Assembly: GCF_002154555.1 (NCBI RefSeq)
Contig: NZ_MUNF01000087.1
Span: forward strand, 1-39,779
From: Streptomyces murinus
Lineage (GTDB): Bacteria; Actinomycetota; Actinomycetes; Streptomycetales; Streptomycetaceae
Direction of reading: 5' to 3'
DNA length: 39,779 nucleotides
Of this stretch, positions 1 through 8,598 are shown one piece after another. The translations under genes were made by a program, and so were the position numbers. The notes below the pieces were generated by a model. It saw nothing but the letters and a program-made list of their open reading frames with translations. It did not search any database and was not told the DNA's origin. The first letter of the stretch is position 1. Every line of letters starts with the position of its first letter.

Positions 1-720
1 GGCGCCGCGCACCGTGATCAGGTCGGCGGCGCCCGGAAGCTCGCCGCCTGCCAGGTCTGTCTGTACGCGGGCAGCCTCGTCCCCCGCAAACTGCTGGCCG
101 AATGCCCGCCGGACGCCCGCCTGGTGGACACCGCCCAGCTCGACCTGGACGAGATCACCGCCGAGCTGCTCCGCGCCCACGAGGAGGGGCACGACGTGGC
201 GCGGCTCCATTCCGGCGATCCCTCCGTGTTCAGCGCGGTCGCCGAACAGATGCGGCGACTGGACGCGGCCGGGGTCCCCTATGAGGTCGTCCCCGGTGTC
301 CCCGCCTTCGCAGCGGCGGCCGCCTCCCTCAAGCGCGAACTGACCGTGCCCACCGTCGGCCAGACCGTCATCCTCACCCGGGTCGCCAACCGCGCCACCG
401 CCATGCCGGAAGGCGAGGACCTGGCGACGCTCGGCCGCAGCGGTGCGCTGATCGTGCTGCACCTGGCCGCCAAGTACATCGACCGTGTGGTGGCGGAACT
501 CCTCCCGCACTACGGCGCCGACTGTCCCGCCGCGGTCGTGGCCTACGCCTCCCGCCCGGATGAGCTGATCATCAGGGGCGCCTTGGACGAGATCGCCCAG
601 AAGGTGAAGGAGGCGGACGTCCTGCGCACCGCGGTGATCATGGTGGGGCGGACGCTGGGAGCGGAGCAGTTCCGCGACAGTCATCTGTACTCGCCCGAAC
701 GCGAGCGGCATCTGTGCTGA
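1..720 (+). CDS. cobM: Precorrin-4 C11-methyltransferase, 5' end missing
   Basis: SAM-dependent methylation of precorrin-4 at C11 in the corrin ring pathway, in the cytoplasm. The frame is open from base 1 and ends at TGA 718-720. From base 34 on the protein reads as CobM: the ACQVCLYAGSLVP stretch, the LVDTAQLDLDEI stretch, the LHSGDPSVF loop of the tetrapyrrole methylase fold, VPYEVVPGVPAF and the ALIVLHLAAKY segment. The N-terminal start and the first ~15-20 residues lie outside the window. Bases 1-33 read GAAHRDQVGGA in this frame, but their reverse complement reads GAADLITVRGA, which is exactly what the family has here. The first 33 bases are therefore inverted relative to a working gene. 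Function from base 34 onwards is secure; whether the real gene is intact cannot be told from this window. Confidence 0.93.
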   Translation, partial: GAAHRDQVGGARKLAACQVCLYAGSLVPRKLLAECPPDARLVDTAQLDLDEITAELLRAHEEGHDVARLHSGDPSVFSAVAEQMRRLDAAGVPYEVVPGVPAFAAAAASLKRELTVPTVGQTVILTRVANRATAMPEGEDLATLGRSGALIVLHLAAKYIDRVVAELLPHYGADCPAAVVAYASRPDELIIRGALDEIAQKVKEADVLRTAVIMVGRTLGAEQFRDSHLYSPERERHLC

Positions 721-737
721 ACAGAGCCGCGGGAGCC

Positions 738-882
738 GTTTGTTAGGCTCCCCCTGCCTCCCGTGGGGGAAGTCCGGTGGAAGTCCGGCGCTGACCCGCA
801 ACGGTGTGCACGACGACCGGTCCGACGGTCGTCGTGCGAGCCCGATCGCCTGCGGGGGCGGATCGACCCGTTGACTGCTCGC
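738..882 (+). promoter_or_regulatory. Cobalamin riboswitch ahead of the importer operon
   Basis: The conserved core is at about 765-804 (GGGGGAAGTCCGGTGGAAG, then TCCGGCGCTGACCCGCAAC). A long paired arm ACGACGACCG/CGGTCGTCGT follows at about 809-836, then a B12-box-like GAGCCCGATCGCCTGC at 838-853. This is the standard order for the AdoCbl riboswitch class. GC-rich complementary segments at about 904-930 (CCGGGC with GCCCGG) could form the expression-platform hairpin. It sits between cobM and the permease gene and should turn the importer down when B12 is plentiful. The edges are approximate. Confidence 0.88.
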
Positions 883-979
883 CGTGGACTGCGAGAAGGG
901 GGCCGGGCCGCCTGATCGGCCGCCCGGACCGCTCCTGCCCGACGTCCAGCAGGCGGCCCGTGTGAAGGACGTCTCTCCC

Positions 980-2035
980 GTGCGCCGAAGTACGGCCCCC
1001 AGCCGCATACCCGTGCTGCCGCTCAGCCTGGCCCTGGCGCTGCTGCTCCTGCTGTCCCTGGTGAGCGGGGTCGGACTCGGGGCCGCCGGTGTCGGCCGGG
1101 CCGAGGTGCTGCGCTTCCTGTGGGCCGGACTCACCGGCGGCACCGTGCCCGCGCGTGACGAGGCCGCCTACACCATCGTCTGGGAGATCCGGCTGCCGCG
1201 GGTGCTGCTCGGCGCCGTGGTCGGAGCCGGGCTCGCGGCCGTCGGAGTGGCCGTGCAGGCGATGGTCCGCAACGCGCTGGCCGACCCCTTCGTGCTCGGC
1301 ATCTCCTCCGGCGCGGCGGTGGGTGCCAACGCCGTGATCCTCCTCGGAGCGTTCGCCGGGCTCGGGGTGTGGGCGCTGTCCGCTTCGGCGTTCGCCTCGG
1401 CACTCGCCGCCATGGCGCTGGTGTACGCCGTGGCCCGTTCACCGCGGGGCCTGACGCCGCTGCGCCTGATCCTCACCGGCACGGCGCTGGCGTACGGATT
1501 CGAGGCCGTCACCACGGTCATGGTGTTCGGCGCGGCCCGGGGCGAGGCGGCCCGATCGGCGATGATGTGGCTGCTGGGGAGCCTGGGCGGCGCCACCTGG
1601 GCCCAACTGCCGCTCGCCGCGGTGACCGTCGCGGCGGGATGGGCCTGGCTGCGGTGGCGGGCCGAGCCGCTCAACGCGCTCGCCATGGGGGACGAGACCG
1701 CGGCCGCGCTCGGCGTCGGACCGGCTCGGCTGCGCCGGGAGCTGTTCCTCGTCACCGCGGCCGTGACCGGGACGGTGGTGGCGGTCAGCGGAGCCATCGG
1801 GTTCGTTGGGCTGATGGTGCCGCACGTCGTACGGATGCTGGTCGGCGCCGACCACCGCCGGGTACTGGCGGTCGCCCCGCTCGCGGGCGCCGTGCTGCTG
1901 GTATGGGCGGACCTGCTGTCCCGATGGCTGTTCGCTCCCGCCGAGCTGCCGGTCGGGGTGATCACCGCGATGGTCGGTGTGCCCGCGTTCCTGCTGCTGA
2001 TGCGACGGCCGGGCTATGCGTTCGGAGGCCGTTGA
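980..2035 (+). CDS. FecCD/BtuC-type ABC transporter permease (cobalamin or corrinoid uptake)
   Basis: Membrane subunit of an importer for cobalamin or related corrinoids, with the usual ~350 residues of the BtuC/FecCD family. The first hydrophobic helix is LPLSLALALLLLLSLVSGVG. Family landmarks follow: RLPRVLLGAVVGAGLAAVGVAVQAMVRN-type text, then NPLADP-like NALADPFVLGISSGAAVGAN, the coupling-helix region LRLILTGTALAY, and IGFVGLMVPHVVRMLVGADHR near the C-terminus. GTG 980 follows AAGGA by 11 nt and gives normal family length. GTG 962 is a possible alternative; the longer frame from 884 overlaps riboswitch expression-platform sequence and is less likely. The ATPase gene starts 2 nt after its stop. 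The upstream cobalamin riboswitch supports a corrinoid substrate over a siderophore, but that is inference. Confidence 0.88.
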   Translation: MRRSTAPSRIPVLPLSLALALLLLLSLVSGVGLGAAGVGRAEVLRFLWAGLTGGTVPARDEAAYTIVWEIRLPRVLLGAVVGAGLAAVGVAVQAMVRNALADPFVLGISSGAAVGANAVILLGAFAGLGVWALSASAFASALAAMALVYAVARSPRGLTPLRLILTGTALAYGFEAVTTVMVFGAARGEAARSAMMWLLGSLGGATWAQLPLAAVTVAAGWAWLRWRAEPLNALAMGDETAAALGVGPARLRRELFLVTAAVTGTVVAVSGAIGFVGLMVPHVVRMLVGADHRRVLAVAPLAGAVLLVWADLLSRWLFAPAELPVGVITAMVGVPAFLLLMRRPGYAFGGR

Positions 2036-2037
2036 GC

Positions 2038-2805
2038 ATGCGACTCGACATCGATGACGTGACGATCGAGGCGGCCGGGGTCCGTCTGGTCGAGCACATC
2101 GCCCTCACCGCGGACAGCGGGGCGTTCGTCGGACTCGTCGGCCCGAACGGCAGCGGCAAGTCGACCTTGATGCGCTCCCTGTACCGGGCACTTCGGCCGG
2201 CCGGGGGAGCGGTACGGCTGGACGGGGACGACCTGCACGCCATGGACGGCCGGGCCGCCGCCCGGGCGCTGGCCGCACTGCCACAGGAGTCCTCCGCCGA
2301 CTTCGACTTCACCGTCGCCGAGGTCGTCGCCATGGGCCGGCTGCCGCACCAGGGCCGCACGGCCGCCTCGGACCGGGAGATCTGCGCCCGGGCGATGGAG
2401 CGCACCGGCGTCGCCCACCTCGCCGACCGCGGACTCCTCAGCCTGTCCGGCGGCGAGAAGCAGCGGGTCCTCATCGCCCGGGCCCTGGCTCAGCAACCGA
2501 GGATTCTGGTCCTCGACGAACCCACCAACCACCTCGACATCGCCCACCAGTTGGACATCCTGTCCCTGGTCCGAGCCAGCGGCCTGACCGTGCTGGCCGC
2601 CCTCCACGACCTCAACCTGGCGGCGGCCCACTGCGATGTCCTCTACGTCCTCGACGGCGGCCGGATCGTTGCCTGCGGACCACCCCGTGACGTCCTCGAA
2701 CCCCCGCTGCTGGCCAAGGTGTTCGGCGTCCGGGCCCACGCCGTCCGGCACCCCGAGACGGATGCCGTGCAACTCCTGTTCGACCTGCTCCCGCCCACCA
2801 TCTGA
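2038..2805 (+). CDS. ABC transporter ATPase (corrinoid/iron-chelate class)
   Basis: ATP-hydrolysing subunit that powers the permease encoded just upstream. Of 255 residues. Walker A GPNGSGKST is at residues 35-43, Q-loop LPQESS near 81-86, ABC signature LSGGE at 136-140, Walker B ILVLDE at 156-161 followed by the D-loop NHLD, and the switch histidine H190 in ALHDLN. All catalytic elements are present. GGAGG at 2024-2028 lies 9 nt before ATG 2038. The gene is 2 nt from the permease stop and 9 nt from the lipoprotein gene, so the three form one riboswitch-controlled operon. Sequence style fits the FepC/BtuD/HmuV group; the substrate is inferred from the riboswitch. Confidence 0.92.
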   Translation: MRLDIDDVTIEAAGVRLVEHIALTADSGAFVGLVGPNGSGKSTLMRSLYRALRPAGGAVRLDGDDLHAMDGRAAARALAALPQESSADFDFTVAEVVAMGRLPHQGRTAASDREICARAMERTGVAHLADRGLLSLSGGEKQRVLIARALAQQPRILVLDEPTNHLDIAHQLDILSLVRASGLTVLAALHDLNLAAAHCDVLYVLDGGRIVACGPPRDVLEPPLLAKVFGVRAHAVRHPETDAVQLLFDLLPPTI

Positions 2806-2814
2806 AGGACGACC

Positions 2815-3819
2815 ATGCGCAAGCAGCTTCTCGCCACCGCCCTCTGTCTCGCCGCGACCGCCACGGGATGCGGCGCGACGGTGGAACGGGCCCAGGACGC
2901 AAAGCCCTCGTCCTCGGTCACCCTCACCAACTGCGGTCGCCAGGTGACCTACGACAAGGTTCCCGAGAGGGTCGTCACCAACGACGTCGGCATCACGGAG
3001 CTGATGTTCGCCCTGGGCCTGGAGGACCGCATGGCCGGCTTCGCCATGCCCGACGACAAGGGCGACCTGCGCGATGTGCCCTGGAAGGACGGCTACGACA
3101 AGGTCAAGTGGCTGTCCAAGGACCAGCTCACCAAGGAGAACGTACTCGACGCCCGCGCCGACCTCGTCTTCGCCGGCTGGAACTACGGCTTCCGGGAGGA
3201 CGGCGGCTTCACCCCCGACGGCCTGAAGAAGCTGGGCATTGCCTCGTACATCCTCACCGAGTCCTGCCACAACGGCCGGGGGAAGTCCGCCCGGGGCATC
3301 ATGCCGCCTCTGGACGCCCTGTACGCCGACCTCACCAACCTCGGCAGGCTCTTCGGTGTCCACAAGCGTGCGGCCGCGCTGATCGCCGGTTTCAAGAAGC
3401 AGATCGCGGACGTGCGGGCCAAGGCGCCCCAGGGCTCCGGCCGTCCCTCGGTCTTCCTCTACGACAGCGGTCAGGACACGCCCTTCACCGCCGGCCGCTA
3501 CGCTGCCCCGGAGCAGATCATCACCGAGGCCGGCGGCGTCAACGTCATGCACGACCTGGCGGACTCCTGGACCACGGTCGGCTGGGAGAGCGTCGTACAG
3601 CGCAACCCGGACGTCATCGTCGTCTGCGACTACGGCGACGTCAGTGCCGAGCAGAAGAAGAAGTTCCTGCTGTCCTACCCCCCGCTGCGGAATGTCGCCG
3701 CCGTCGCACACCGGCGGATCATCTCCCTGGACTACGCCGACCTGGTGGAAAGCCCCCGTAACCCGTCGGCGATCGCACGGCTCGGCGCCTATCTGCGGAC
3801 CGTGCCGGCCGGCCGGTGA
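2815..3819 (+). CDS. Substrate-binding lipoprotein of the corrinoid importer
   Basis: Captures the corrinoid on the outside of the membrane and delivers it to the permease. Of 334 residues. The signal peptide MRKQLLATALCLAATATGC has a lipobox ending at Cys19. The mature part is a periplasmic-binding-protein-like II/BtuF-FepB type domain: VPERVVTNDVGITELMFALGL, then the ADLVFAGWNYGF stretch, ITEAGGVNVMHDL and the NPDVIVVCDYGD region. AAGGA lies 8 nt ahead of ATG 2815. It completes a permease-ATPase-binding protein order. It is convergent with cbiD with only 9 nt between stop codons and no visible terminator, so transcripts from the two strands probably overlap. BtuF-like by context; siderophore binding cannot be ruled out from sequence alone. 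Confidence 0.88.
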   Translation: MRKQLLATALCLAATATGCGATVERAQDAKPSSSVTLTNCGRQVTYDKVPERVVTNDVGITELMFALGLEDRMAGFAMPDDKGDLRDVPWKDGYDKVKWLSKDQLTKENVLDARADLVFAGWNYGFREDGGFTPDGLKKLGIASYILTESCHNGRGKSARGIMPPLDALYADLTNLGRLFGVHKRAAALIAGFKKQIADVRAKAPQGSGRPSVFLYDSGQDTPFTAGRYAAPEQIITEAGGVNVMHDLADSWTTVGWESVVQRNPDVIVVCDYGDVSAEQKKKFLLSYPPLRNVAAVAHRRIISLDYADLVESPRNPSAIARLGAYLRTVPAGR

Positions 3820-3828
3820 CGCGGCGGC

Positions 3829-5004
3829 TCAGCGGACCGTACTGCGCCCTACTACGGTGCCGGCCCGGTCGATGCAGATGACGTCCACGGCGACCGGCGC
3901 CCCGCGCAGCACGGCCAGGGCCTCGTCCCGGGCGAACCGCGCCACCAGGTCGCCGAGCGGCACTCCGGCCGCCTGGCACAGTTGCAGTGCGGCGAGACCG
4001 GTGTTGGCGGCAGCCACCCGGGCAGTGAGTGACTCGTCCGCGCCGCCGCCGCGGGCCAGTTCGGCCAGGAAACCCTTGTCGACCTGGGAGCGGCCGGAGT
4101 GCAGGTCCAGATGGCCCGCCGCGAGCTTGGAGAGCTTGGCGAAGCCGCCGCAGACCGTGAGGCGGTCCACCGGGTGCCGACGGATGTACTTCAGTACGGC
4201 GCCCGCGAAGTCGCCCATGTCGAGCAGCGCGTCCTCGGGCAGGCCGTACTCGGCGACGACCGTCTTCTCGGACGTCGACCCGGTGCAGCCGGCGACATGG
4301 GTCCGCCCGGCCGCGCGGGCCACGTCCACGCCCCGCCGGATGGAGTCGATCCAGGCCGAGCAGGAGTACGGCACGACGATGCCCGTGGTGCCGAGGATGG
4401 ACAGGCCGCCCAGGATGCCGAGCCGGGGGTTCCAGGTGGAGCGGGCGATCTCCTCGCCGTGGTCGACGGAGACGGTGATCTCCACGTCGCCGCCGCCTCC
4501 GTGCCGGGCCGCGACCTCGGCGACGTGTTCGCTCATCAGCCGCCGGGGGACAGGATTGACGGCCGCCTCACCGACGGGCAGCGGAAGACCCGGCCGGGTG
4601 ACGGTGCCCACGCCGGGGCCCGCCTTGAAGACGACGCCGCTGCCCGCGGGCAGCCGCCGTACCGTGGCCCGGATCAGTGCGCCGTGCGTGACGTCGGGGT
4701 CGTCGCCCGCGTCCTTCACGATCCCCGCCATGGCGGAGCCGGAGGCCAGTTCCTCGGTGGCCAGCGCGAACGAAGGAGTCTGCCCCTTGGGCAGCGTGAT
4801 CGTCACCGGGTCGGGAAACTCACCGGTCAGCAGGGCGGTGTACGCCGCCGTCGTGGCCGCCGTCGCACAGGCCCCCGTGGTCCAGCCGTGGCGCAGCCCC
4901 GTGTGCTCCAGCTGGGCGCGGCGACCGCCCTTCACCTCACCCGTCACCCGGGACCCGCCCGTACCGCTCGCCTTCCCCACGCCCCTGCCCTCACTGCTCC
5001 CCAT
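3829..5004 (-). CDS. cbiD: Cobalt-precorrin-5B (C1)-methyltransferase CbiD
   Basis: Methylates C1 of the corrin ring, the step linked to loss of the C20 unit, in the cytoplasm. The hallmark N-terminal GWTTGACATAATTAAY is present, followed by VVFKAGPGVGTVTRPGLPL, the AAVNPVPRRLM segment, LGILGGLSILGTTGIV, and the C-terminal HSGRSQVDKGFLAELA. About 390 residues from ATG 5004. That ATG has no clear ribosome binding site; GTG 4947, just ahead of GGRRAQLEHTGLR, is an equally good start. CbiD is the enzyme of the anaerobic (early cobalt) route, yet the neighbours CobG and CobN are aerobic-route enzymes. It therefore probably stands in for CobF here (inference). The gene is divergent from cobK with almost no intergenic DNA. 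Confidence 0.93.
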   Translation of the reverse strand: MGSSEGRGVGKASGTGGSRVTGEVKGGRRAQLEHTGLRHGWTTGACATAATTAAYTALLTGEFPDPVTITLPKGQTPSFALATEELASGSAMAGIVKDAGDDPDVTHGALIRATVRRLPAGSGVVFKAGPGVGTVTRPGLPLPVGEAAVNPVPRRLMSEHVAEVAARHGGGGDVEITVSVDHGEEIARSTWNPRLGILGGLSILGTTGIVVPYSCSAWIDSIRRGVDVARAAGRTHVAGCTGSTSEKTVVAEYGLPEDALLDMGDFAGAVLKYIRRHPVDRLTVCGGFAKLSKLAAGHLDLHSGRSQVDKGFLAELARGGGADESLTARVAAANTGLAALQLCQAAGVPLGDLVARFARDEALAVLRGAPVAVDVICIDRAGTVVGRSTVR

Positions 5005-5023
5005 GAACGGAAACCACACTCTC

Positions 5024-5788
5024 ATGCACGTACTGATCCTCGGCGGCACCACGGAGGCCCGCCGCCTCGCCGAACTTCTCCATGGCACCCCCGGCCTGAG
5101 ACCGACCAGCTCCCTCGCCGGCCGCGTCGCCAGCCCCCGGCTGCCTCCCGGCCAGACCCGCGTCGGCGGCTTCGGCGGGGCGGAAGGACTGGCGGCGTGG
5201 CTGCGGGAGCACGGCGTCGACGCGGTCGTCGACGCCACCCATCCCTTCGCGGGGACGATCAGCTTCAACGCGGCACGGGCCGCTGCCGCCGCCCATGTTC
5301 CCCTGCTCGCGCTGCGCCGGCCCGGCTGGGTCCCCGTCGAGGGCGACCGGTGGCACGAGGTGGGCTCGCTGGAGGAAGCCGCCCGGGCGCTGCCCGCGCT
5401 CGGCCGGCGCGTCTTCCTGACCACCGGCCGTATGGGCCTGGCGGTCTTCGCGGGCTCGAACGACCTGTGGTTCCTCGTACGGTCCGTCGACGCACCCGAG
5501 CCACCGCATCCGGCCCGCATGGAAGTACTGCTCGACCGCGGCCCCTTCACCCTCGACCATGAGCGCGAACTGCTGCGCCGCCACCGTATCGACGTCGTCG
5601 TCACCAAGGACAGCGGCGGGGCGGCCACCGCGCCGAAACTGACCGCGGCCCGGGAGGAGGGGCTTCCCGTCGTCGTGGTCCGCAGACCACCGGTCCCCGC
5701 GGGGGTGCCCGTGGTGCCGGATCCCGAGAAAGCGGCCCAGTGGGTTCGCGGGCGCCTTCACCAGGGAGCTTTTCCGGTCATTGACTGA
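5024..5788 (+). CDS. cobK: Precorrin-6A reductase CobK/CbiJ
   Basis: NADPH-dependent reduction of precorrin-6A (or its cobalt form) to the dihydro product. Of 254 residues. It opens with the nucleotide-binding MHVLILGGTTEARRLAELL, then VDAVVDATHPFAGTISFNA, the VFLTTGRMGLAVF stretch, the VVTKDSGGAAT motif and the KLTAAREEGLPVVVVRRP C-terminal block, all characteristic of CobK. ATG 5024 begins at the conserved fold. ATG 5003 is in frame 7 codons earlier and overlaps the possible cbiD ATG on the other strand. Neither start has a good ribosome binding site. It reads away from cbiD and toward the NiCoT gene, 109 nt downstream. Confidence 0.93.
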   Translation: MHVLILGGTTEARRLAELLHGTPGLRPTSSLAGRVASPRLPPGQTRVGGFGGAEGLAAWLREHGVDAVVDATHPFAGTISFNAARAAAAAHVPLLALRRPGWVPVEGDRWHEVGSLEEAARALPALGRRVFLTTGRMGLAVFAGSNDLWFLVRSVDAPEPPHPARMEVLLDRGPFTLDHERELLRRHRIDVVVTKDSGGAATAPKLTAAREEGLPVVVVRRPPVPAGVPVVPDPEKAAQWVRGRLHQGAFPVID

Positions 5789-5801
5789 AACCTGATGCGG
5801 G

Positions 5802-5870
5802 CTTTGCTGCAGCCGTCTTGTAGCTGCAACCCATGCGCAGAAACCTGGTAGACGCGGCTGAAAACAGCCG
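5802..5870 (+). promoter_or_regulatory. Structured leader of the nickel/cobalt permease gene
   Basis: The 109-nt gap before the permease holds two palindromic signals. An interrupted inverted repeat TGCAGC (5808-5813) / GCTGCA (5823-5828) with a 9-nt spacer resembles an operator. A small hairpin CGGCTG-AAAA-CAGCCG lies at 5855-5870. I see no B12 box, so this is not a recognisable cobalamin riboswitch. A metal-sensing repressor or small RNA element is possible but unproven. Confidence 0.4.
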
Positions 5871-5897
5871 ATCGCCGAGAAGTAAGGGTCACGCCCC

Positions 5898-7067
5898 ATG
5901 ACCACCGCTCCTGATTCCGCCTCCGCACGGCCGACCGCTCCGGCCGTCGGCCGCGGCATCTCGTGGCACCGCATCCGCACCTCGATGACCCGCAAGGAAT
6001 GGGCCGGCGCCGGCGGCATGGCCGCCTTCATCCTGGCCCTGCACATCATCGGCTGGTTCACGCTGGTCGCGATCGTCGCTCCCCAGCACTACAGCCTCGG
6101 CACCAAGACCTTCGGCATAGGCATCGGAGTCACCGCGTACACCCTCGGCATGCGTCACGCCTTCGACGCCGACCACATCGCCGCCATCGACAACACCACC
6201 CGCAAACTGATGAACGAAGGCCGGCGCCCGCTGTCGGTCGGTTTCTGGTTCTCCCTCGGCCACTCCACCATCGTCTTCGCCCTCGCCTTCCTGCTCTCCC
6301 TGGGCGTGAAGGCGCTGGCCGGCCCCGTCGAGAACGACGACTCGTCCCTGCACAACGTCACCGGCTGGATCGGCACCACCGTCTCCGGGACCTTCCTCTA
6401 CGTCATCGCGATCATCAATCTGCTGATCATGGTGGGCATCTGGAAGGTCTTCCGGCAGATGCGCACCGGCCACTTCGACGAGGCCGCCCTGGAGGAGCAG
6501 CTCAACAACCGCGGCTTCATGAACCGCCTGCTGGGCCGCCTGATGAAGTCGATCACCAAGCCCTGGCAGATGTACCCGCTGGGTGTCCTGTTCGGGCTCG
6601 GCTTCGACACCGCGACCGAGATCGCCCTGCTGGTCCTCGCCGGCTCCGGCGCCGCCTCCGGACTGCCCTGGTACGCGATCCTCACCCTGCCGGTGCTGTT
6701 CGCGGCCGGGATGTCGCTGCTGGACACCATCGACGGCTCGTTCATGAACTTCGCCTACGGCTGGGCGTTCTCCAAGCCGGTCCGCAAGGTCTACTACAAC
6801 CTCACCATCACCGGCCTGTCCGTCGCCGTGGCGCTCATCATCGGCACCGTCGAACTCCTCGGCCTGGTCGCCGAGAAGGCGGACCTGCACGGCGCGTTCT
6901 GGGACTGGGTCTCCGGCCTCGACCTCAACATCATCGGCTACGTCATCGTCGGCCTGTTCTTCGCCACCTGGGCCGTCGCCCTGCTGGTGTGGAAGTTCGG
7001 CCGCATCGAGGAGAAGTGGACGGCGGGTCTGGCCCGCCCGGCCACGGCCGCGGAACACGGCGAGTAG
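5898..7067 (+). CDS. NiCoT-family nickel/cobalt permease
   Basis: Single-component high-affinity uptake of Co2+ and/or Ni2+ across the cytoplasmic membrane. Here it probably supplies cobalt for the corrin ring. Of 389 residues. The NiCoT signature RHAFDADHIAAIDNTTRK is at residues 86-103, with the metal-binding HX4DH pattern; a second signature LGFDTATEIALL comes mid-protein, and LDTIDGSFMNFAYGWAF later. About eight hydrophobic helices are visible, with a charged central loop (around HFDEAALEEQLNNRGFMNRLLGRL in sense). ATG 5898 is preceded by AAGTAAGGG at a workable distance. It is convergent with cobIJ and a strong hairpin separates them. Cobalt versus nickel preference cannot be read from sequence; the cobalamin neighbours favour cobalt. 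Confidence 0.94.
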   Translation: MTTAPDSASARPTAPAVGRGISWHRIRTSMTRKEWAGAGGMAAFILALHIIGWFTLVAIVAPQHYSLGTKTFGIGIGVTAYTLGMRHAFDADHIAAIDNTTRKLMNEGRRPLSVGFWFSLGHSTIVFALAFLLSLGVKALAGPVENDDSSLHNVTGWIGTTVSGTFLYVIAIINLLIMVGIWKVFRQMRTGHFDEAALEEQLNNRGFMNRLLGRLMKSITKPWQMYPLGVLFGLGFDTATEIALLVLAGSGAASGLPWYAILTLPVLFAAGMSLLDTIDGSFMNFAYGWAFSKPVRKVYYNLTITGLSVAVALIIGTVELLGLVAEKADLHGAFWDWVSGLDLNIIGYVIVGLFFATWAVALLVWKFGRIEEKWTAGLARPATAAEHGE

Positions 7068-7075
7068 CACAGGAG

Positions 7076-7104
7076 GCGGTGCCGCGGGCAGCCCGTGGCA
7101 CCGC
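7076..7104. terminator. Bidirectional hairpin between the NiCoT gene and cobIJ
   Basis: GCGGTGCCGCGGG pairs with CCCGTGGCACCGC around a very short loop, with one mismatch-type position. It lies within the 43-nt gap between the two convergent stop codons, where it can end transcripts from both sides. No U-tract follows, as is common in high-GC actinomycetes. Confidence 0.75.
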
Positions 7105-7110
7105 TCATCC

Positions 7111-8598
7111 TCAGACCTCCGGATACCGGCGCGGTGTCCAGACGATCTCCTCGCCCGCACCCCGCCGTACCACCTGTGTCTGCGAGGAGCCGACCAGCAG
7201 GATCGTGCGCATGTCGACCTCGGCGGGGTCCAACTCGTCCAGCCGTACGATCCGCACCCGCTCTCCGGGGCCGCCCACGTCCCGGGCGACCACCACCGGC
7301 GTAGCCGGTGCCCGGTGCTCCAGCAGCAGTTCGCGCGCCTTGCCCACCTGCCAGGTCCGGCTGCGCGAGCCGGGGTTGTACAGGGCCAGCACCAGGTCCG
7401 CCGAGGCCGCCGCCCGCAACCGCTCCGCGATGACCTCCCACGGCTTGAGCCGGTCGGAGAGGGAGACGGCCGCGTAGTCGTGGCCGAGGGGAGCCCCGGC
7501 CCGCGCCGCGGCGGCGTTCGCGGCGGTCACGCCGGGCAGCACACGCACCGGCACGTCCTTGTACGCGTCCTGCGAGGCCACCTCCAGAACGGCCGTGGCC
7601 ATCGCGAAGACGCCCGGGTCGCCGCCCGAGACCACGGCCACCCGGCGTCCCCGCTGCGCCAGTTGCAGGGCGAACTCGGCGCGCTCGGCCTCGACCCGGT
7701 TGTCCGAGCCGTGCCGGATCTGGCCCGGCCGCCGGGGGACCCGGTCGAGGTAGGTGGTGTAGCCGACCAGATCGTCGGCGGCGGCCAGCGCGCCCCGCGT
7801 CTCGGGCGTCAGCCACAGCGGACCGGCGGGACCCGTTCCGACCACGACCACCTCGCCGTACTCCCGCACGGGCCGTTCGGCGTCCACCTGACTCGGCAGC
7901 ACGGCCACCGAGAAGTACGGCACCGACTCGGCTTCCACATCGGCCAGTTCGGCGACGCGCTCCCCGCTCATGGTGGCCCGCTCCACGTACCGGGCCTCAC
8001 CCAGCCGCCCCGAACCCTCCAGCGCGCGCCGGACCTTGGGGAAGCTGCGCCCGAGCTTCATCACCACCGCCACGTCCGTGGCGGCCAGCCGGGCGGTCAG
8101 CTCCTCCTCCGGCAGGGTGCCCGGCAGGATCGTCAGCACCTCCTCACCCTCGGCGAGCGGTGCGCCCAGACGGGCCGCGGCGGCCGACACGGAGGTGACC
8201 CCGGGGACGACCTCGGTGTCGTAGCGGTCGGCGAGCCGCTTGTGCATGTGCATGTACGAGCCGTAGAAGAGCGGATCCCCCTCGGCGAGCACGGCCACCG
8301 TACGGCCGGCGTCGAGATGGGCCGCCAGCAGGGCGGCCGCCTCGGTGTAGAACTCCTCCATCGCGCCCTTGTAGCCGCCCGGGTGGTCGGTGGTCTCCGT
8401 CGTGACCGGGTAGACCAGCGGCTCCTCGATGTGGTCGGCGCGGATGTGCTTCGCCGCGATCGAGCGCGCGATGGACCGGCCGTGCCGGGCGCTGTGGTAC
8501 GCGAGCACATCGGCCTCGGCGATCACCTCGACGGCCCGTACGGTCATCAGGGAAGGATCACCGGGGCCGAGGCCGACCCCGTACAGCTTGCCGCTCAC
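7111..8598 (-). CDS. cobIJ: Fused precorrin-2 C20- / precorrin-3B C17-methyltransferase
   Basis: A 495-residue fusion of two tetrapyrrole methylases. Residues ~1-240 are Cob[20 protein letters not shown], the [20 protein letters not shown] loop, then [21 protein letters not shown]. Residues ~245-495 are Cob[59 protein letters not shown], then [18 protein letters not shown]. Each half keeps its SAM-binding GxGPG and GDP loops. Such CobIJ fusions are well known in actinomycetes. Start GTG 8598 overlaps the cobH stop by 4 nt (GTGA), so translation is coupled. It is the last gene of the cobG-cobH-cobIJ operon and ends at a hairpin shared with the NiCoT gene. Confidence 0.96.
   Translation of the reverse strand: MSGKLYGVGLGPGDPSLMTVRAVEVIAEADVLAYHSARHGRSIARSIAAKHIRADHIEEPLVYPVTTETTDHPGGYKGAMEEFYTEAAALLAAHLDAGRTVAVLAEGDPLFYGSYMHMHKRLADRYDTEVVPGVTSVSAAAARLGAPLAEGEEVLTILPGTLPEEELTARLAATDVAVVMKLGRSFPKVRRALEGSGRLGEARYVERATMSGERVAELADVEAESVPYFSVAVLPSQVDAERPVREYGEVVVVGTGPAGPLWLTPETRGALAAADDLVGYTTYLDRVPRRPGQIRHGSDNRVEAERAEFALQLAQRGRRVAVVSGGDPGVFAMATAVLEVASQDAYKDVPVRVLPGVTAANAAAARAGAPLGHDYAAVSLSDRLKPWEVIAERLRAAASADLVLALYNPGSRSRTWQVGKARELLLEHRAPATPVVVARDVGGPGERVRIVRLDELDPAEVDMRTILLVGSSQTQVVRRGAGEEIVWTPRRYPEV

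Noticed and set aside
5789-5897. Cobalamin riboswitch before the NiCoT gene
   Set aside because: No B12 box and no GCCGGTG-type core can be found; only an inverted repeat and a small hairpin.
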